The position numbers and the translations under genes are program-made. Positions 24,555 through 32,850 of a DNA stretch of 64,000 nt are shown here, piece by piece; within the stretch, counting starts at the first letter, position 1; every line of letters starts with the position of its first letter. The stretch is from Alphaproteobacteria bacterium WMHbin7 (GTDB lineage: Bacteria > Pseudomonadota > Alphaproteobacteria > Rhodospirillales > WMHbin7). Under the pieces are notes generated by a model that did no database searches, was not told the origin of the DNA, and was given only the letters and a program-made list of their open reading frames with translations. The stretch is from assembly GCA_002753155.1 (NCBI GenBank), contig PDZW01000003.1, positions 61,895 to 125,894 on the forward strand. The letters run 5' to 3'.

Positions 24555-27074
24555 ATGATGTTGGATGCCGTATGGGCCGGATGGAGCCGATTGTCTTGTC
24601 GCCTGAGGCTGTCGCTAACGCTTCTGGGCGCTTTCCTGTTGCTGAGCCTTCCGGCCCTTCTCATTTTGCCGGAAGTGGGCTTGCGCTGGGGTCTTGGCGA
24701 GGCGATGCGCCGGATGGGCATGAGCAACGTCAGCATTGCCGATACCAGAATCGAACTTCTTGACGGTAGGCTGGTCATTCGAAGCTTTCGCGCCACGCCG
24801 AAAATTGGCGAGGCTCTCGGCCTTAAGACACTCGATTTCGCTTTCCGCTGGCTTCCCTTGCTGCACCGTGAGGTGGCGGTGCAAAGCCTGGACCTCTCCG
24901 GCCTTTCGATCAGCCTCGTTCGCGACGGGGACAAGCTATTGGTCAATGGAGCCCCGATCGATCTTTCTTCAGGGGGCGAGGGGAGTGCCTGGAGCTTCGA
25001 TATCGATCGCTTGAATCTCGCGGCAAGCCGTGTCGATCTGGCGGACGGCGCACTGAAATTGGGGATCGAGATCGAGCAGTTGGAACTGCGCTCGGTTAAA
25101 AGAGCTTCCCCGACCGCGCCACTCCATTTTCATTTCAAGGGCAAGGTTGATGGCAATCCGCTGGAGATGGCAGGCACGGCCACGCCCTTTGCAGGCAGCC
25201 CCGGATTCGAGCTGACGCTTTCCACCGACCAGCTTGATCTTGCTCTTTTTGCTCCTTTGCTGGCGGGGGCCGGGCTGGATGTCCTGAACGGGAAGCTAAG
25301 CAGCTCGCTGACGCTTTCGGGGGCTGGTCTTCCCCTAAAGCCAGAGATCAGAGCCGGAGGGAAACTTTCCTTCAGCGATCTGAAAGCCCAGGCGTCGGGA
25401 CAGAGCTTCGAGGCTGAGGGGTTGGAGATTGTGGCAGAAAACCTTGCCTGGAGCGGCGAGGCAAGGCAGGTCGATTGGCAGGGCGGATTGACGTTGAATA
25501 GCGCTGGCATGCGCGGGGCGGGAATTGCTGCCCGCACAAAGGGACTTACCTGGCTGGGGCATGCCGTTCTTGGCCTTGGAGAGCAGGACATCTCGGCTCG
25601 TTTCGAAGGCAAGCTGTCAGACGCCGGAATTGGTCTGGATACCCCTTCCTTGCTTTATCGGCATGACCGCGCCATGACCTGGGGAGAAATCGATCTTGGG
25701 CAGAATCAGGACGGCGCTATTTTTGTTTCGGCAAAATTGGCGGTCGATGCGAATGGCCTTGCCATGCAAGATGCAGTGGCCAAGGCGGATATCCTTTCCG
25801 CCGAACGTTTCTTGTCCAAAGCCATCACCTTGGACCGCGCCCGGTTCGGCCCCGATGGCGCCATGGAGGCCGAGGGACTGACCTTCGATGGCTTGGCCTT
25901 GAAGATGAGTCGTCCAGCGTCTCCTTCGGGTGATAAGGGGCCCGCCAAAGCCGAAGGCAAAAAACAGGCCGAGACCGAGACTGCTGGCGCGATGGCTCCC
26001 TTGCAGCGGATCAGGCTTGGCCGTTTCGCCATCGCAGGCGACAGCCGGTTTGACTTCGTTGACAATACGCCGAAACAGCCGGTTGGAATCACCTTCGATA
26101 AGGTAAAGCTGTCTCTTTCAAATCTTGATTCGGCCGAGCCCGGCTCTGAAAGCCCGTTCGAGTTGGAGGCCAGGGCCGGGGCGGCGTTGATTTCGATTCA
26201 AGGCTCGGCCAAGCCCTTTGCGACGGGCATTTCCGCCAAATTCAGCAGCCGGGTCAAAGCGTTCGAATTGCCGCCGCTGTCGCCCTATACTTCCGAGACG
26301 CTGGGGGTCGAGCTTCAGACCGGCCATCTCGACGGCGAGATGACGGTGTCTCTCGAGAATGGCGCACTTTCCGGCAAGGTCGATCTGGCGCTGTCCAATC
26401 TGTTTGCCGCCCAGCCCGATCCCAACGCGCCCTTGGCCAAGCATGCCTCGATGCCGGTTTCCATGGTGCTGGATTTGCTGCGCGACGGCGATGATCGCAT
26501 CCGGCTTTCCATCCCGGTCAGCGGCGATCTGGCCGATCCGCAATTCGATTTCAGCGACGCCATGTCGCAGGCCATCGGCGGCGCCATGCGCCAAACGGCT
26601 TTGACAACGCTTAAGGTGGTGTTTCCGGTGGTGATCCTGATCGAGAAGATGACCGATCAGCAAGCGCCGACCTTGGCGCCGATCACCTTCAGCCCCGGCG
26701 ACGAGCGCATGGACGAGCAGGGGCTTTCCCGTCTGTCCGCCATCGCAGATTTGATGAAGGGCCGTCCCAAGCTGAAATTGTCGCTTTGTCCCGTCTCGGC
26801 ATCCGGGGCCGACTGGCCCGTGCTGTTGGAGCGGCGCAAGCGCGACGAGTTGGGGCTGCTCTATTCGATGCAGAAGATTGTCAATGCCGAGGCCAAGCCC
26901 GAGAAAACACCGCCCGACGTGGCCGCCCTAAAGGCCCTGGCCGAGCGACGCGCCCAGACGGTCAAGCAGGAATTGATGGAGAGAGCAGGGGTTGATGCAG
27001 GAAGGCTGTTCGCCTGCCTGCCCAAGCTCGACGAGTCGGCTGGTGCGGCGGGCAGGGTCGATATCAGCCTGTGA
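24555..27074 (+). CDS. AsmA-like DUF748 domain protein
   Basis: 839 residues. One N-terminal signal-anchor helix (LSLTLLGAFLLLSLPALLIL, about 18-38) is followed by a long beta-rich periplasmic region with repeated 'LDLSGLSISLVRDG' and 'LNLAASRVDLADGAL' patterns typical of DUF748/AsmA proteins. An OmpA-like end is suggested by ITFSPGDERMDEQG near 715. AsmA-family proteins are thought to bridge the envelope and move phospholipids. Gene context gives no further hint: it stands alone between the tRNA and the LG-rich cluster. There is an ATG pair at 24555 and 24558 with GGAAG upstream. Confidence 0.85.
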   Translation: MMLDAVWAGWSRLSCRLRLSLTLLGAFLLLSLPALLILPEVGLRWGLGEAMRRMGMSNVSIADTRIELLDGRLVIRSFRATPKIGEALGLKTLDFAFRWLPLLHREVAVQSLDLSGLSISLVRDGDKLLVNGAPIDLSSGGEGSAWSFDIDRLNLAASRVDLADGALKLGIEIEQLELRSVKRASPTAPLHFHFKGKVDGNPLEMAGTATPFAGSPGFELTLSTDQLDLALFAPLLAGAGLDVLNGKLSSSLTLSGAGLPLKPEIRAGGKLSFSDLKAQASGQSFEAEGLEIVAENLAWSGEARQVDWQGGLTLNSAGMRGAGIAARTKGLTWLGHAVLGLGEQDISARFEGKLSDAGIGLDTPSLLYRHDRAMTWGEIDLGQNQDGAIFVSAKLAVDANGLAMQDAVAKADILSAERFLSKAITLDRARFGPDGAMEAEGLTFDGLALKMSRPASPSGDKGPAKAEGKKQAETETAGAMAPLQRIRLGRFAIAGDSRFDFVDNTPKQPVGITFDKVKLSLSNLDSAEPGSESPFELEARAGAALISIQGSAKPFATGISAKFSSRVKAFELPPLSPYTSETLGVELQTGHLDGEMTVSLENGALSGKVDLALSNLFAAQPDPNAPLAKHASMPVSMVLDLLRDGDDRIRLSIPVSGDLADPQFDFSDAMSQAIGGAMRQTALTTLKVVFPVVILIEKMTDQQAPTLAPITFSPGDERMDEQGLSRLSAIADLMKGRPKLKLSLCPVSASGADWPVLLERRKRDELGLLYSMQKIVNAEAKPEKTPPDVAALKALAERRAQTVKQELMERAGVDAGRLFACLPKLDESAGAAGRVDISL

Positions 27075-27417
27075 GCGCCTGTCCAGGTGGTTGTCATGAA
27101 ACGCTATGACAACCTTTCGGACGGACACTGGGGCAGATCCTCCGCAATCGCAGGCTCTTGTCTTCGGATAGGCTGGTGGGGGGCGCTTATTTACCTCGCG
27201 CCGGGTCTCCTTGTGCCGCTAGCGCAGGATCGTTTAACTCCGAGTCACCCCTGTGACACGGAGTTAAACGTGAATCCTTCGCTAAAACAAATTTCTAAAG
27301 CAGATTCAGACAGAAGTGCCTTGTTGGCTGCATTGCGATACGGTAACGTTCAAATCATTAGTGCTTTTGCTCTAACTGCGCCGTTGTTATAGCCTTCCGA
27401 AGGATTGGGGATGTTGC
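27075..27417. other. Leader region of the LG-rich cluster
   Basis: About 340 bp without a convincing gene; a 101-codon frame at 27087 has no family features and crosses the hairpin. The only clear structure is the inverted repeat at 27232-27269. The promoter of the cluster probably lies here, but no strong boxes were recognised. Confidence 0.5.
27232..27269. promoter_or_regulatory. Long inverted repeat upstream of the LG-rich cluster
   Basis: Arms of 17 bp (GTTTAACTCCGAGTCAC and its near complement, one A-A mismatch) flank a CCCT loop. No T run follows, so it is more likely an operator, attenuator or RNA element than a terminator. It ends about 150 bp before the first gene. Confidence 0.65.
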
Positions 27418-28179
27418 ATGAGTTCACCTGACGCCATGGGCAAGCTCGGCCATCTCAGCGGGGGCGGCGCTGGTGCGACGAAAGTCAAATCTGCAGGCAC
27501 CGCCGCTGTAAAGCTGGTTCCTCCGACTTCCAAGCTTTCCGGGATAAGTTCGGGGGCTGCCAAGGCTTCCTCCACCAGTATCGCTCTTGGCAAGATAAGC
27601 ATCCCCTACACCAACCTTACTGGGGTCGGCTCTGGGTCTATCAACGCGACCTCAGCCGGGGTCACGAATGGGGTCAAGCTGATTTCATCCATGTTTTCTG
27701 GAAAAGGGCTGAGTCTTGGTCTTGGCTTGGGCCTCGGCGCTTGGGGGCCTGCATTGCTCGCGGGAACTGTATGCTTAGCTGGGTATGGGGCCTATCGGAT
27801 GTATGCCGCCAATCCAAAGAGCAATCCCCGCTCTTGGACCAAGAGCAGTCAAGAGACCGCCACAATAGTCTCCCAGGTCGCGTCAATGGCTGATGCTGTA
27901 TACGGAGCATTTAGAAAGCTGGTATCCTCACCGGACGATGAGGCGGCCCTGGCAGCGGAGCTTGCCGCCGAAATCGCGGCAGCAGAGAGGCTAATCGCCG
28001 AGGCCAACGAGGCTGAGAAGCGTGCATTAGCCGCCGGTGTCAATGCCAAGCAGGCCGCCAAGTTGGCCGCCGCCGCCAAGCGGAAGGCGAAAGCTGCATT
28101 GGACCTTCAGCATTCCACTGAATCCAAGCTGGCGGCCACTCGGGCACGAAAGCATAAAATTGCCGCCGCCATGGTATAG
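27418..28179 (+). CDS. LG-rich membrane protein with Mms6/MamD-type segment
   Basis: 253 residues. A Ser/Gly/Ala/Thr-rich N-terminal half (1-90) with short imperfect repeats is followed by SGKGLSLGLGLGLGAWGP near 93-110 and a hydrophobic helix ending YGAYRMYA. This Leu-Gly repeat with AWGP and the following helix is the hallmark of magnetosome proteins Mms6, MamD and MamG. Those bind or shape magnetite in the magnetosome membrane. Unlike Mms6, the tail here is long and not acidic but an Ala/Lys/Glu coiled-coil region (about 170-253). The similarity is confined to the LG-helix segment, so a magnetosome role is inferred. It opens the cluster. Confidence 0.75.
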   Translation: MSSPDAMGKLGHLSGGGAGATKVKSAGTAAVKLVPPTSKLSGISSGAAKASSTSIALGKISIPYTNLTGVGSGSINATSAGVTNGVKLISSMFSGKGLSLGLGLGLGAWGPALLAGTVCLAGYGAYRMYAANPKSNPRSWTKSSQETATIVSQVASMADAVYGAFRKLVSSPDDEAALAAELAAEIAAAERLIAEANEAEKRALAAGVNAKQAAKLAAAAKRKAKAALDLQHSTESKLAATRARKHKIAAAMV

Positions 28180-28221
28180 TCCATATTTACGGCAATACCG
28201 GCTGTGCTAATCTAAGCGAAT

Positions 28222-29100
28222 ATGGCCGTTAGCCATTTGAGGGGGATTATGCCGATACTTCTTATCGCTCTGTCAGCATGCGGGTTTTTGGCCGTCATGG
28301 TTGGCGTGTCCAAACTGGCTGATCGCGACAAGGCAAAACCAGTCCCCAAGGATAGCCGACCAATAAACTTTCAGGGTGCCGATGACGCTGGGAAGCTTAC
28401 CCGGCAGAAGGCCGATCTTCAACTTCGGGTAAATGCGCTTGCCGCAAGAGAAGATGCGCTTCTCGCCTCTGTCCGTGAATTTGAGCAGGGAGTGGATGCC
28501 CGTAAAGCCGAGAAGCTGGCGGCCGAGCAAGCTGAAATCAACGCCGCCATCACTGCCAAGGTTGTGGCTGAAACCCGTGTGAACGAGCTTCGTGAGGTCG
28601 AGCAGAAGTTGGTAGAGCTAATCTCCGGCCTTCAGGAGGAGGTCGGTCGCAAGAGAACACATGCGGATGAATTGTCCTCTAATGTCACTGACCTCACCCG
28701 AACAAAGGACGCTCTCGACGAAAGAATCACCGCTCTCTTGGCTCGGCAGCGTGAGGTTGAGGCTGAGATGGCCGAACTGGATCGGGACATCGACGAGCGC
28801 CGCCGGGAAAAAGTAGCCGAAATGGAGGGGGCCATCGCCGCGCAAAAGGAACTGGCGCTGTCTAAGATCATGGCGTGGACGGAATCTGAAAAGTCGCGGC
28901 TTCAGGAACGGTTTGAGAGCAGCTATCAGACCGAGGTCACTGACTTGCGGCGTCAGCTGATCGAGAAAGTTACAGCCGAATTCGACAGTATCCATGAATA
29001 TTTCTCGACCTTCGCCTCGGAGCGCAAGCTCATGGCCGAGACCGAGATCAAGGACTTCCTTGCGGAGAAGCGTTCGACCATTCTGTCCAACCTAGAATAG
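28222..29100 (+). CDS. Membrane-anchored coiled-coil protein
   Basis: 292 residues from 28222, or 283 from an ATG at 28249, which has GAGGGGG directly upstream and may be the true start. One N-terminal hydrophobic segment (PILLIALSACGFLAVMVGV) acts as anchor; LSAC also resembles a lipobox. The remainder (about 45-290) is a long charged coiled coil with heptads (ELREVEQKLVELISGLQEEV). It is 42 bp after the LG-rich gene and 13 bp before the vWA gene, so it is part of one transcription unit. It could be a scaffold; no known family was recognised. Confidence 0.7.
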   Translation: MAVSHLRGIMPILLIALSACGFLAVMVGVSKLADRDKAKPVPKDSRPINFQGADDAGKLTRQKADLQLRVNALAAREDALLASVREFEQGVDARKAEKLAAEQAEINAAITAKVVAETRVNELREVEQKLVELISGLQEEVGRKRTHADELSSNVTDLTRTKDALDERITALLARQREVEAEMAELDRDIDERRREKVAEMEGAIAAQKELALSKIMAWTESEKSRLQERFESSYQTEVTDLRRQLIEKVTAEFDSIHEYFSTFASERKLMAETEIKDFLAEKRSTILSNLE

Positions 29101-29113
29101 ACGGGGGACGGAC

Positions 29114-30619
29114 ATGGTTGCTCGCATCCTTCTGGCTGCCGCCCTGATTGCCAGTGTTTTTCTTGGCCCTGTTCGTCCAGTTTCAGCCCAAGAGCAGCCG
29201 GACATCATCATCTTGTTCGATCAGTCGGGATCGGTTGGAAAGCATGATCCAAAACTCGCCTCCAAGGCCTGGCTGCTTACCTTCCTGAAGACCTTCGACA
29301 ATCCGTATAAGATCGAAATCGTCGGGTTCGACGAAACCCTGTACCGCCACCTCGCCATCGATCGCGATCCCACCACCGACATCAATGCCGTGAATCGGGC
29401 CATCGACGGCATTGAAACGGTCGGCAAGGCGACGGATTTGGAGATGCCCTTTCGCTATCTGCTGAATTTCGCAAAATCCTCGACGAAACTGGCCGTGATC
29501 ATATCCGATGGCGAGCCTGAGATTTGGGATGCCAAGCTGGGCTATCTCAGCAAGGAGGTTCAAGCGGACTCCCGCTATGACAATCTGAACAGTCAGTATC
29601 AACAAATGAAGGATGCCGGGATTTCAAAGCGCGAACAGTTTGAAAAGCTCGGTGCCTTGTACCACGCCCGTAATATCGATCTGATCGAAGGCCAGATGCC
29701 CGGCATCGCCAAACTGATCGGGGATCGGCTAATCATCTGGGATTTATCTGGAACCTCCTATTATTTGAAGACCTGGGCCAAGGCAGCGGGTGCCCAATAT
29801 CTGCCGATGCGGGTGGCTGCTCAGGAAAACCCCGTTGAGCAATTGCAGAAGGCCATGACGGCCTTGCAGCAGCATTCCAGTGCCATTGTCAAGGAAGCCC
29901 TGCCGGACGACCACGAGCATCGAGCCGCTATAGCCCTGACCACAATTCCTGAGATCGCTTCGAAGATTCAGCCGAGTGAGCAACCCGCCCCCAAGCCGCT
30001 ATCTCCCCCCATCGAAACCAGGGTGGCGGAGCCGGTTGCGCCGCAGTCCGTCGCTCCTGCGGATACGCAAGTCAGTCAGTTTCCCATATGGGGGATTGTT
30101 CTTGTGTTGTTGGGCGGTGTTATTGGCGTTTTGATTGTCTACCGTCGACGAGCGGCGGCCAAGGCCGAACCAGCCGTTCCAGTGGACCTTGCCTCCCAGT
30201 ACATTGACGCCAAGGTCAAAGGCGCCCTTGATGACGCGGAGAAGTTGCGGCGGAAGCTTCTTATTGCGCAAAGCGAAGCTGTCAAGGTCGAGCGACGATT
30301 CTCATTGCGTGTTGCTGTGCCTTCCGGAGCCATGGAAATTCAATGGATCAGTGCTGATGGTGAGAAGATGGAAACGGCTGCCATCAATCTTTCCATGCAC
30401 GGCGTCAAATTCGAGACTCATGGGGCCGAGGTCAAGGCCGTCACCAAGATTATCTGCCCGAATATGAATGTGGTTCTGGGGGTGAAGAAATTTCAGGAAA
30501 TCCGCCGTGATGGAAGTAGCTCCGTTGCCCTTCTGATCGAGTTTGAGAACAATCTCGACGACTGGATGCGGTGGGTGGAAATCATCACCCGGATCGACCA
30601 GACCCCCACAAAACAGTGA
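29114..30619 (+). CDS. vWA domain protein joined by one membrane helix to a PilZ domain
   Basis: 501 residues. Signal peptide (1-26, cleavage after PVSA), then a von Willebrand A domain with the MIDAS motif DQSGS at about 36-40 and further metal-site residues TDLEM and SDGEP, to about residue 260. A Pro-rich linker leads to a membrane helix (FPIWGIVLVLLGGVIGVLIVYRRR, about 322-345). The C-terminal cytoplasmic part (about 390-500) carries RFSLR and NLSMHG, the RxxxR and N/DxSxxG motifs of c-di-GMP-binding PilZ domains, 27 residues apart. Ligand control of a metal-binding periplasmic domain by c-di-GMP is inferred. GGGGGAC precedes the ATG. Confidence 0.85.
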   Translation: MVARILLAAALIASVFLGPVRPVSAQEQPDIIILFDQSGSVGKHDPKLASKAWLLTFLKTFDNPYKIEIVGFDETLYRHLAIDRDPTTDINAVNRAIDGIETVGKATDLEMPFRYLLNFAKSSTKLAVIISDGEPEIWDAKLGYLSKEVQADSRYDNLNSQYQQMKDAGISKREQFEKLGALYHARNIDLIEGQMPGIAKLIGDRLIIWDLSGTSYYLKTWAKAAGAQYLPMRVAAQENPVEQLQKAMTALQQHSSAIVKEALPDDHEHRAAIALTTIPEIASKIQPSEQPAPKPLSPPIETRVAEPVAPQSVAPADTQVSQFPIWGIVLVLLGGVIGVLIVYRRRAAAKAEPAVPVDLASQYIDAKVKGALDDAEKLRRKLLIAQSEAVKVERRFSLRVAVPSGAMEIQWISADGEKMETAAINLSMHGVKFETHGAEVKAVTKIICPNMNVVLGVKKFQEIRRDGSSSVALLIEFENNLDDWMRWVEIITRIDQTPTKQ

Positions 30620-30639
30620 GCAAGGGGCAGGATATCTCC

Positions 30640-30771
30640 ATGATCAATTTGATTGATGACACCCTGGACTTCGTAGGACACGAACTTCAGGTTGCTCGAG
30701 ATATATTTCTTTGGACAGATATCGCCTCAGCTTGCTATAACTTAATCACAATATACATAGGCGTATATTAG
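30640..30771 (+). CDS. Possible 43-residue peptide in the cluster
   Basis: A short frame with ATG at 30640, 20 bp after the vWA gene, with a GGGGCAGGA element upstream. The product begins with an amphipathic helix (INLIDDTLDFVGHELQVARD) and ends in hydrophobic residues. It may be a small membrane-associated peptide or chance coding. Confidence 0.35.
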   Translation: MINLIDDTLDFVGHELQVARDIFLWTDIASACYNLITIYIGVY

Positions 30772-30853
30772 GTCTATGTAACATTGGCAAGATTAGGGGT
30801 ATCTTCAGCAGATCGGCTTGTCGCTCTGCGTCATTGTATAGGGAGCAGTTAGC

Positions 30854-31861
30854 ATGCTTGACCAAATGATCATGGCCAAGGTCGAGGGAACCACCCAGGC
30901 CGCTCTCCTGTCATCGATGACCGGGAATTCCTACACGGTAGGTCAGGTTACTGCTGCTGGAAATGGAATGGGACACTGGTTGTTCCTGAACCCAGCTGGC
31001 GCTACCGTTGGAAAGGGTGCCGTCGCCCTCAAGCTGGAAGGTGCCCGTCAAGTCGCGCAGTTGTCGGGGATGGTGGGCAAGACAGTCACCGTCGGCAAAG
31101 CCCCTCTCGTTGCAGACGGCATGAGCAAATGGCTTGTGCTGTGCCCCAAAGCCGGTGTTGCAGCAAAGGGCGCTGCCGTTGCTGCTGGCGCTGGTGGCCT
31201 GACGGCTGCCGCCACCCAGGGCGGCGGGAATGGCATGATCATGATGAAGCTCGAGGGCGCGAGACAGGCCGGGCAGGTCCAGATGATGACCGGCAAGACT
31301 TTCATGGTGGCGAAGACCACTGCCGCCGGGAATGGAGCCGCCAATTGGCTCTTCCTTCAGCCCGTTGGTGAAACCGCTGCCACTATGAAGGATCTGGTTG
31401 TCCTCAAGGTTCAACATGGAGCTGGGCAGTTGCCGTGGCTGGTTGGCAAGACCTTCGCTATTGGCGAGGCTCCTATGATGGCTGGTACAACGAGCAAATT
31501 CCTGGTTCTCAATCCTGTGACGGGTGTCGCCGCTAAGGGTGCAGTCGGAAGCGCTATCGCCGCCAAGGGTGCCATGCAGACTGTGGCATTGCAGACTGCC
31601 GGTAAAGCTGCTGTGGCGGGTTCAGTTGCCAAGGGCGCCGCTGCTGGTGCTGCCTCCAAGGGTGCCGCTGCGGTCGGCACTCTATGGACTGGTACCGGCA
31701 TGAGCCTGGGCCTTGGCTTGGGGCTCGGCGCTGCTGGTCCTATCATCCTGGGTGGCGTCATCGCCGCAGCCGGTTACGGCATTTACCGCTACCGCAAGGC
31801 CCGGACCACCTCGGCAACATCCGAGTTAGATGACGCGATTTCGGACGCCGTGACGGCTTAA
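30854..31861 (+). CDS. MamD-like protein: four internal repeats and C-terminal LG-rich helix
   Basis: 335 residues. Four repeats of about 45-50 residues begin with patterns like MAKVEGTTQAA, LKLEGARQVAQ, MKLEGARQAGQ and LKVQHGAGQLP, each ending in a W/F-LFL-P block (HWLFLNPAG, KWLVLCPKAG, NWLFLQPVG, KFLVLNPVTG). After an Ala/Gly-rich linker comes WTGTGMSLGLGLGLGAAGP near 276 and a helix to YGIYRYRK, then an acidic tail (SELDDAISDA). This is the domain layout of magnetosome protein MamD (Mms7), which limits magnetite crystal growth. GGGAG precedes the ATG. The absence of mamC, F and G beside it is unusual for MamD. Confidence 0.8.
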   Translation: MLDQMIMAKVEGTTQAALLSSMTGNSYTVGQVTAAGNGMGHWLFLNPAGATVGKGAVALKLEGARQVAQLSGMVGKTVTVGKAPLVADGMSKWLVLCPKAGVAAKGAAVAAGAGGLTAAATQGGGNGMIMMKLEGARQAGQVQMMTGKTFMVAKTTAAGNGAANWLFLQPVGETAATMKDLVVLKVQHGAGQLPWLVGKTFAIGEAPMMAGTTSKFLVLNPVTGVAAKGAVGSAIAAKGAMQTVALQTAGKAAVAGSVAKGAAAGAASKGAAAVGTLWTGTGMSLGLGLGLGAAGPIILGGVIAAAGYGIYRYRKARTTSATSELDDAISDAVTA

Positions 31862-31939
31862 GCGCGGATATATGCTGGGCCTTTACGTGTTCTCAGATCG
31901 TGCCGTGTAAGCTTGGTATGAACAGGAGGATGTTGGTCT

Positions 31940-32782
31940 GTGACTAATATCCCCAAAAAAAGTCGAAAGCGGGCAAGCCCCAGATCCAAGACATCAGGTG
32001 AAATACCCTGCGCCGTGTCGTGTGCAAACGTTGGCGCACCCCCTTCAGAGCGTAAGGGCAGTGACACAGAGCGAGGAGAACGAGACACATTCATTGAAGA
32101 ATGCCTCGTCCTCATGCCCAAAGTTGAAGCTGGTCTGAGTGCATACCGTTCTTCAACCATGGTCCATCTTGAAAGCCCACCAAGTAGCATCATCCGTTTT
32201 ATGGCAAATGGTGCAACCGCCCATGCCCTGGCGGATTTAGCATGCTTTGCGACGGCTTTTGAAGCTGCCCTACTTTATGGGGAAACGGAGGGGTGGACGG
32301 AGAGTCTGACCGAAGTTTTCGATAAAAGCTTCGCCATGCTGTCATTTCACCTTGAGGTTGCTAAGGCCGGGGCGGCCTGGAACTCAGATTGGGACATTGA
32401 TTTAGTGGCCGATTTGATGGTCACCGCCAGCCCATTGGACCAGATTGTGGATAAGGCTTTGGGTAACTCTCCGGATCAATTGGGTGTGAGTACAGACACA
32501 GAAGGTTTCTCCACCCATCATGGGGAAGCAACGGATGGTCCCACCATGGGGCCTTTTCTGCACCCCAGCCCACAGATGTCCCAGGTTCATTATCACAAGC
32601 AAGCCACCACCCTTTGGGATGGTCGGGAAAGTCTATTTCTTAAGCTTTGGGGCGTGTTGTCACGAACAACGGCGACATGGTCGAGTGTGAAATCGGGTAG
32701 GCCTGCCAGCGTGGTCAAACGCCCTCAAAAAGCAAGGCGCTCACGCGGCGAAGAAGATCCGATCCTGGAAGCTCTTCGCTAG
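31940..32782 (+). CDS. Hypothetical protein at the end of the LG-rich cluster
   Basis: 280 residues with a GTG start at 31940; AGGAGG lies 10 nt upstream. A basic N-terminus and a central helical part (about 70-170, FMANGATAHALADLACFATAFE) are followed by a His/Pro-rich region and a basic end. No signal peptide or membrane helix. It is 78 bp after the MamD-like gene in the same direction and may be co-transcribed. No family was recognised, and the last 80 residues look low-complexity, so the frame may have decayed at its 3' end. Confidence 0.55.
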   Translation: MTNIPKKSRKRASPRSKTSGEIPCAVSCANVGAPPSERKGSDTERGERDTFIEECLVLMPKVEAGLSAYRSSTMVHLESPPSSIIRFMANGATAHALADLACFATAFEAALLYGETEGWTESLTEVFDKSFAMLSFHLEVAKAGAAWNSDWDIDLVADLMVTASPLDQIVDKALGNSPDQLGVSTDTEGFSTHHGEATDGPTMGPFLHPSPQMSQVHYHKQATTLWDGRESLFLKLWGVLSRTTATWSSVKSGRPASVVKRPQKARRSRGEEDPILEALR

Positions 32783-32850
32783 GGCCAGAAGCACCTGCAG
32801 AAAACAATATTTCTGCGTCCCGCTTGGGGGGAAGCACACTTCCCGTGCGG

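Noticed and set aside
24023..24946. Leftward frame of 307 codons
   Set aside because: It crosses the start of the DUF748 gene and the small gene at 24136; Ser/Arg-rich shadow composition.
27087..27392. Rightward frame of 101 codons before the LG-rich cluster
   Set aside because: No ribosome site or family; it runs through the 38-bp hairpin, which looks regulatory.
27418..31861. Calling the LG-rich genes mms6 and mamD outright
   Set aside because: The shared part is a short repeat-rich segment and the usual gene neighbours are missing, so only 'like' is supported.
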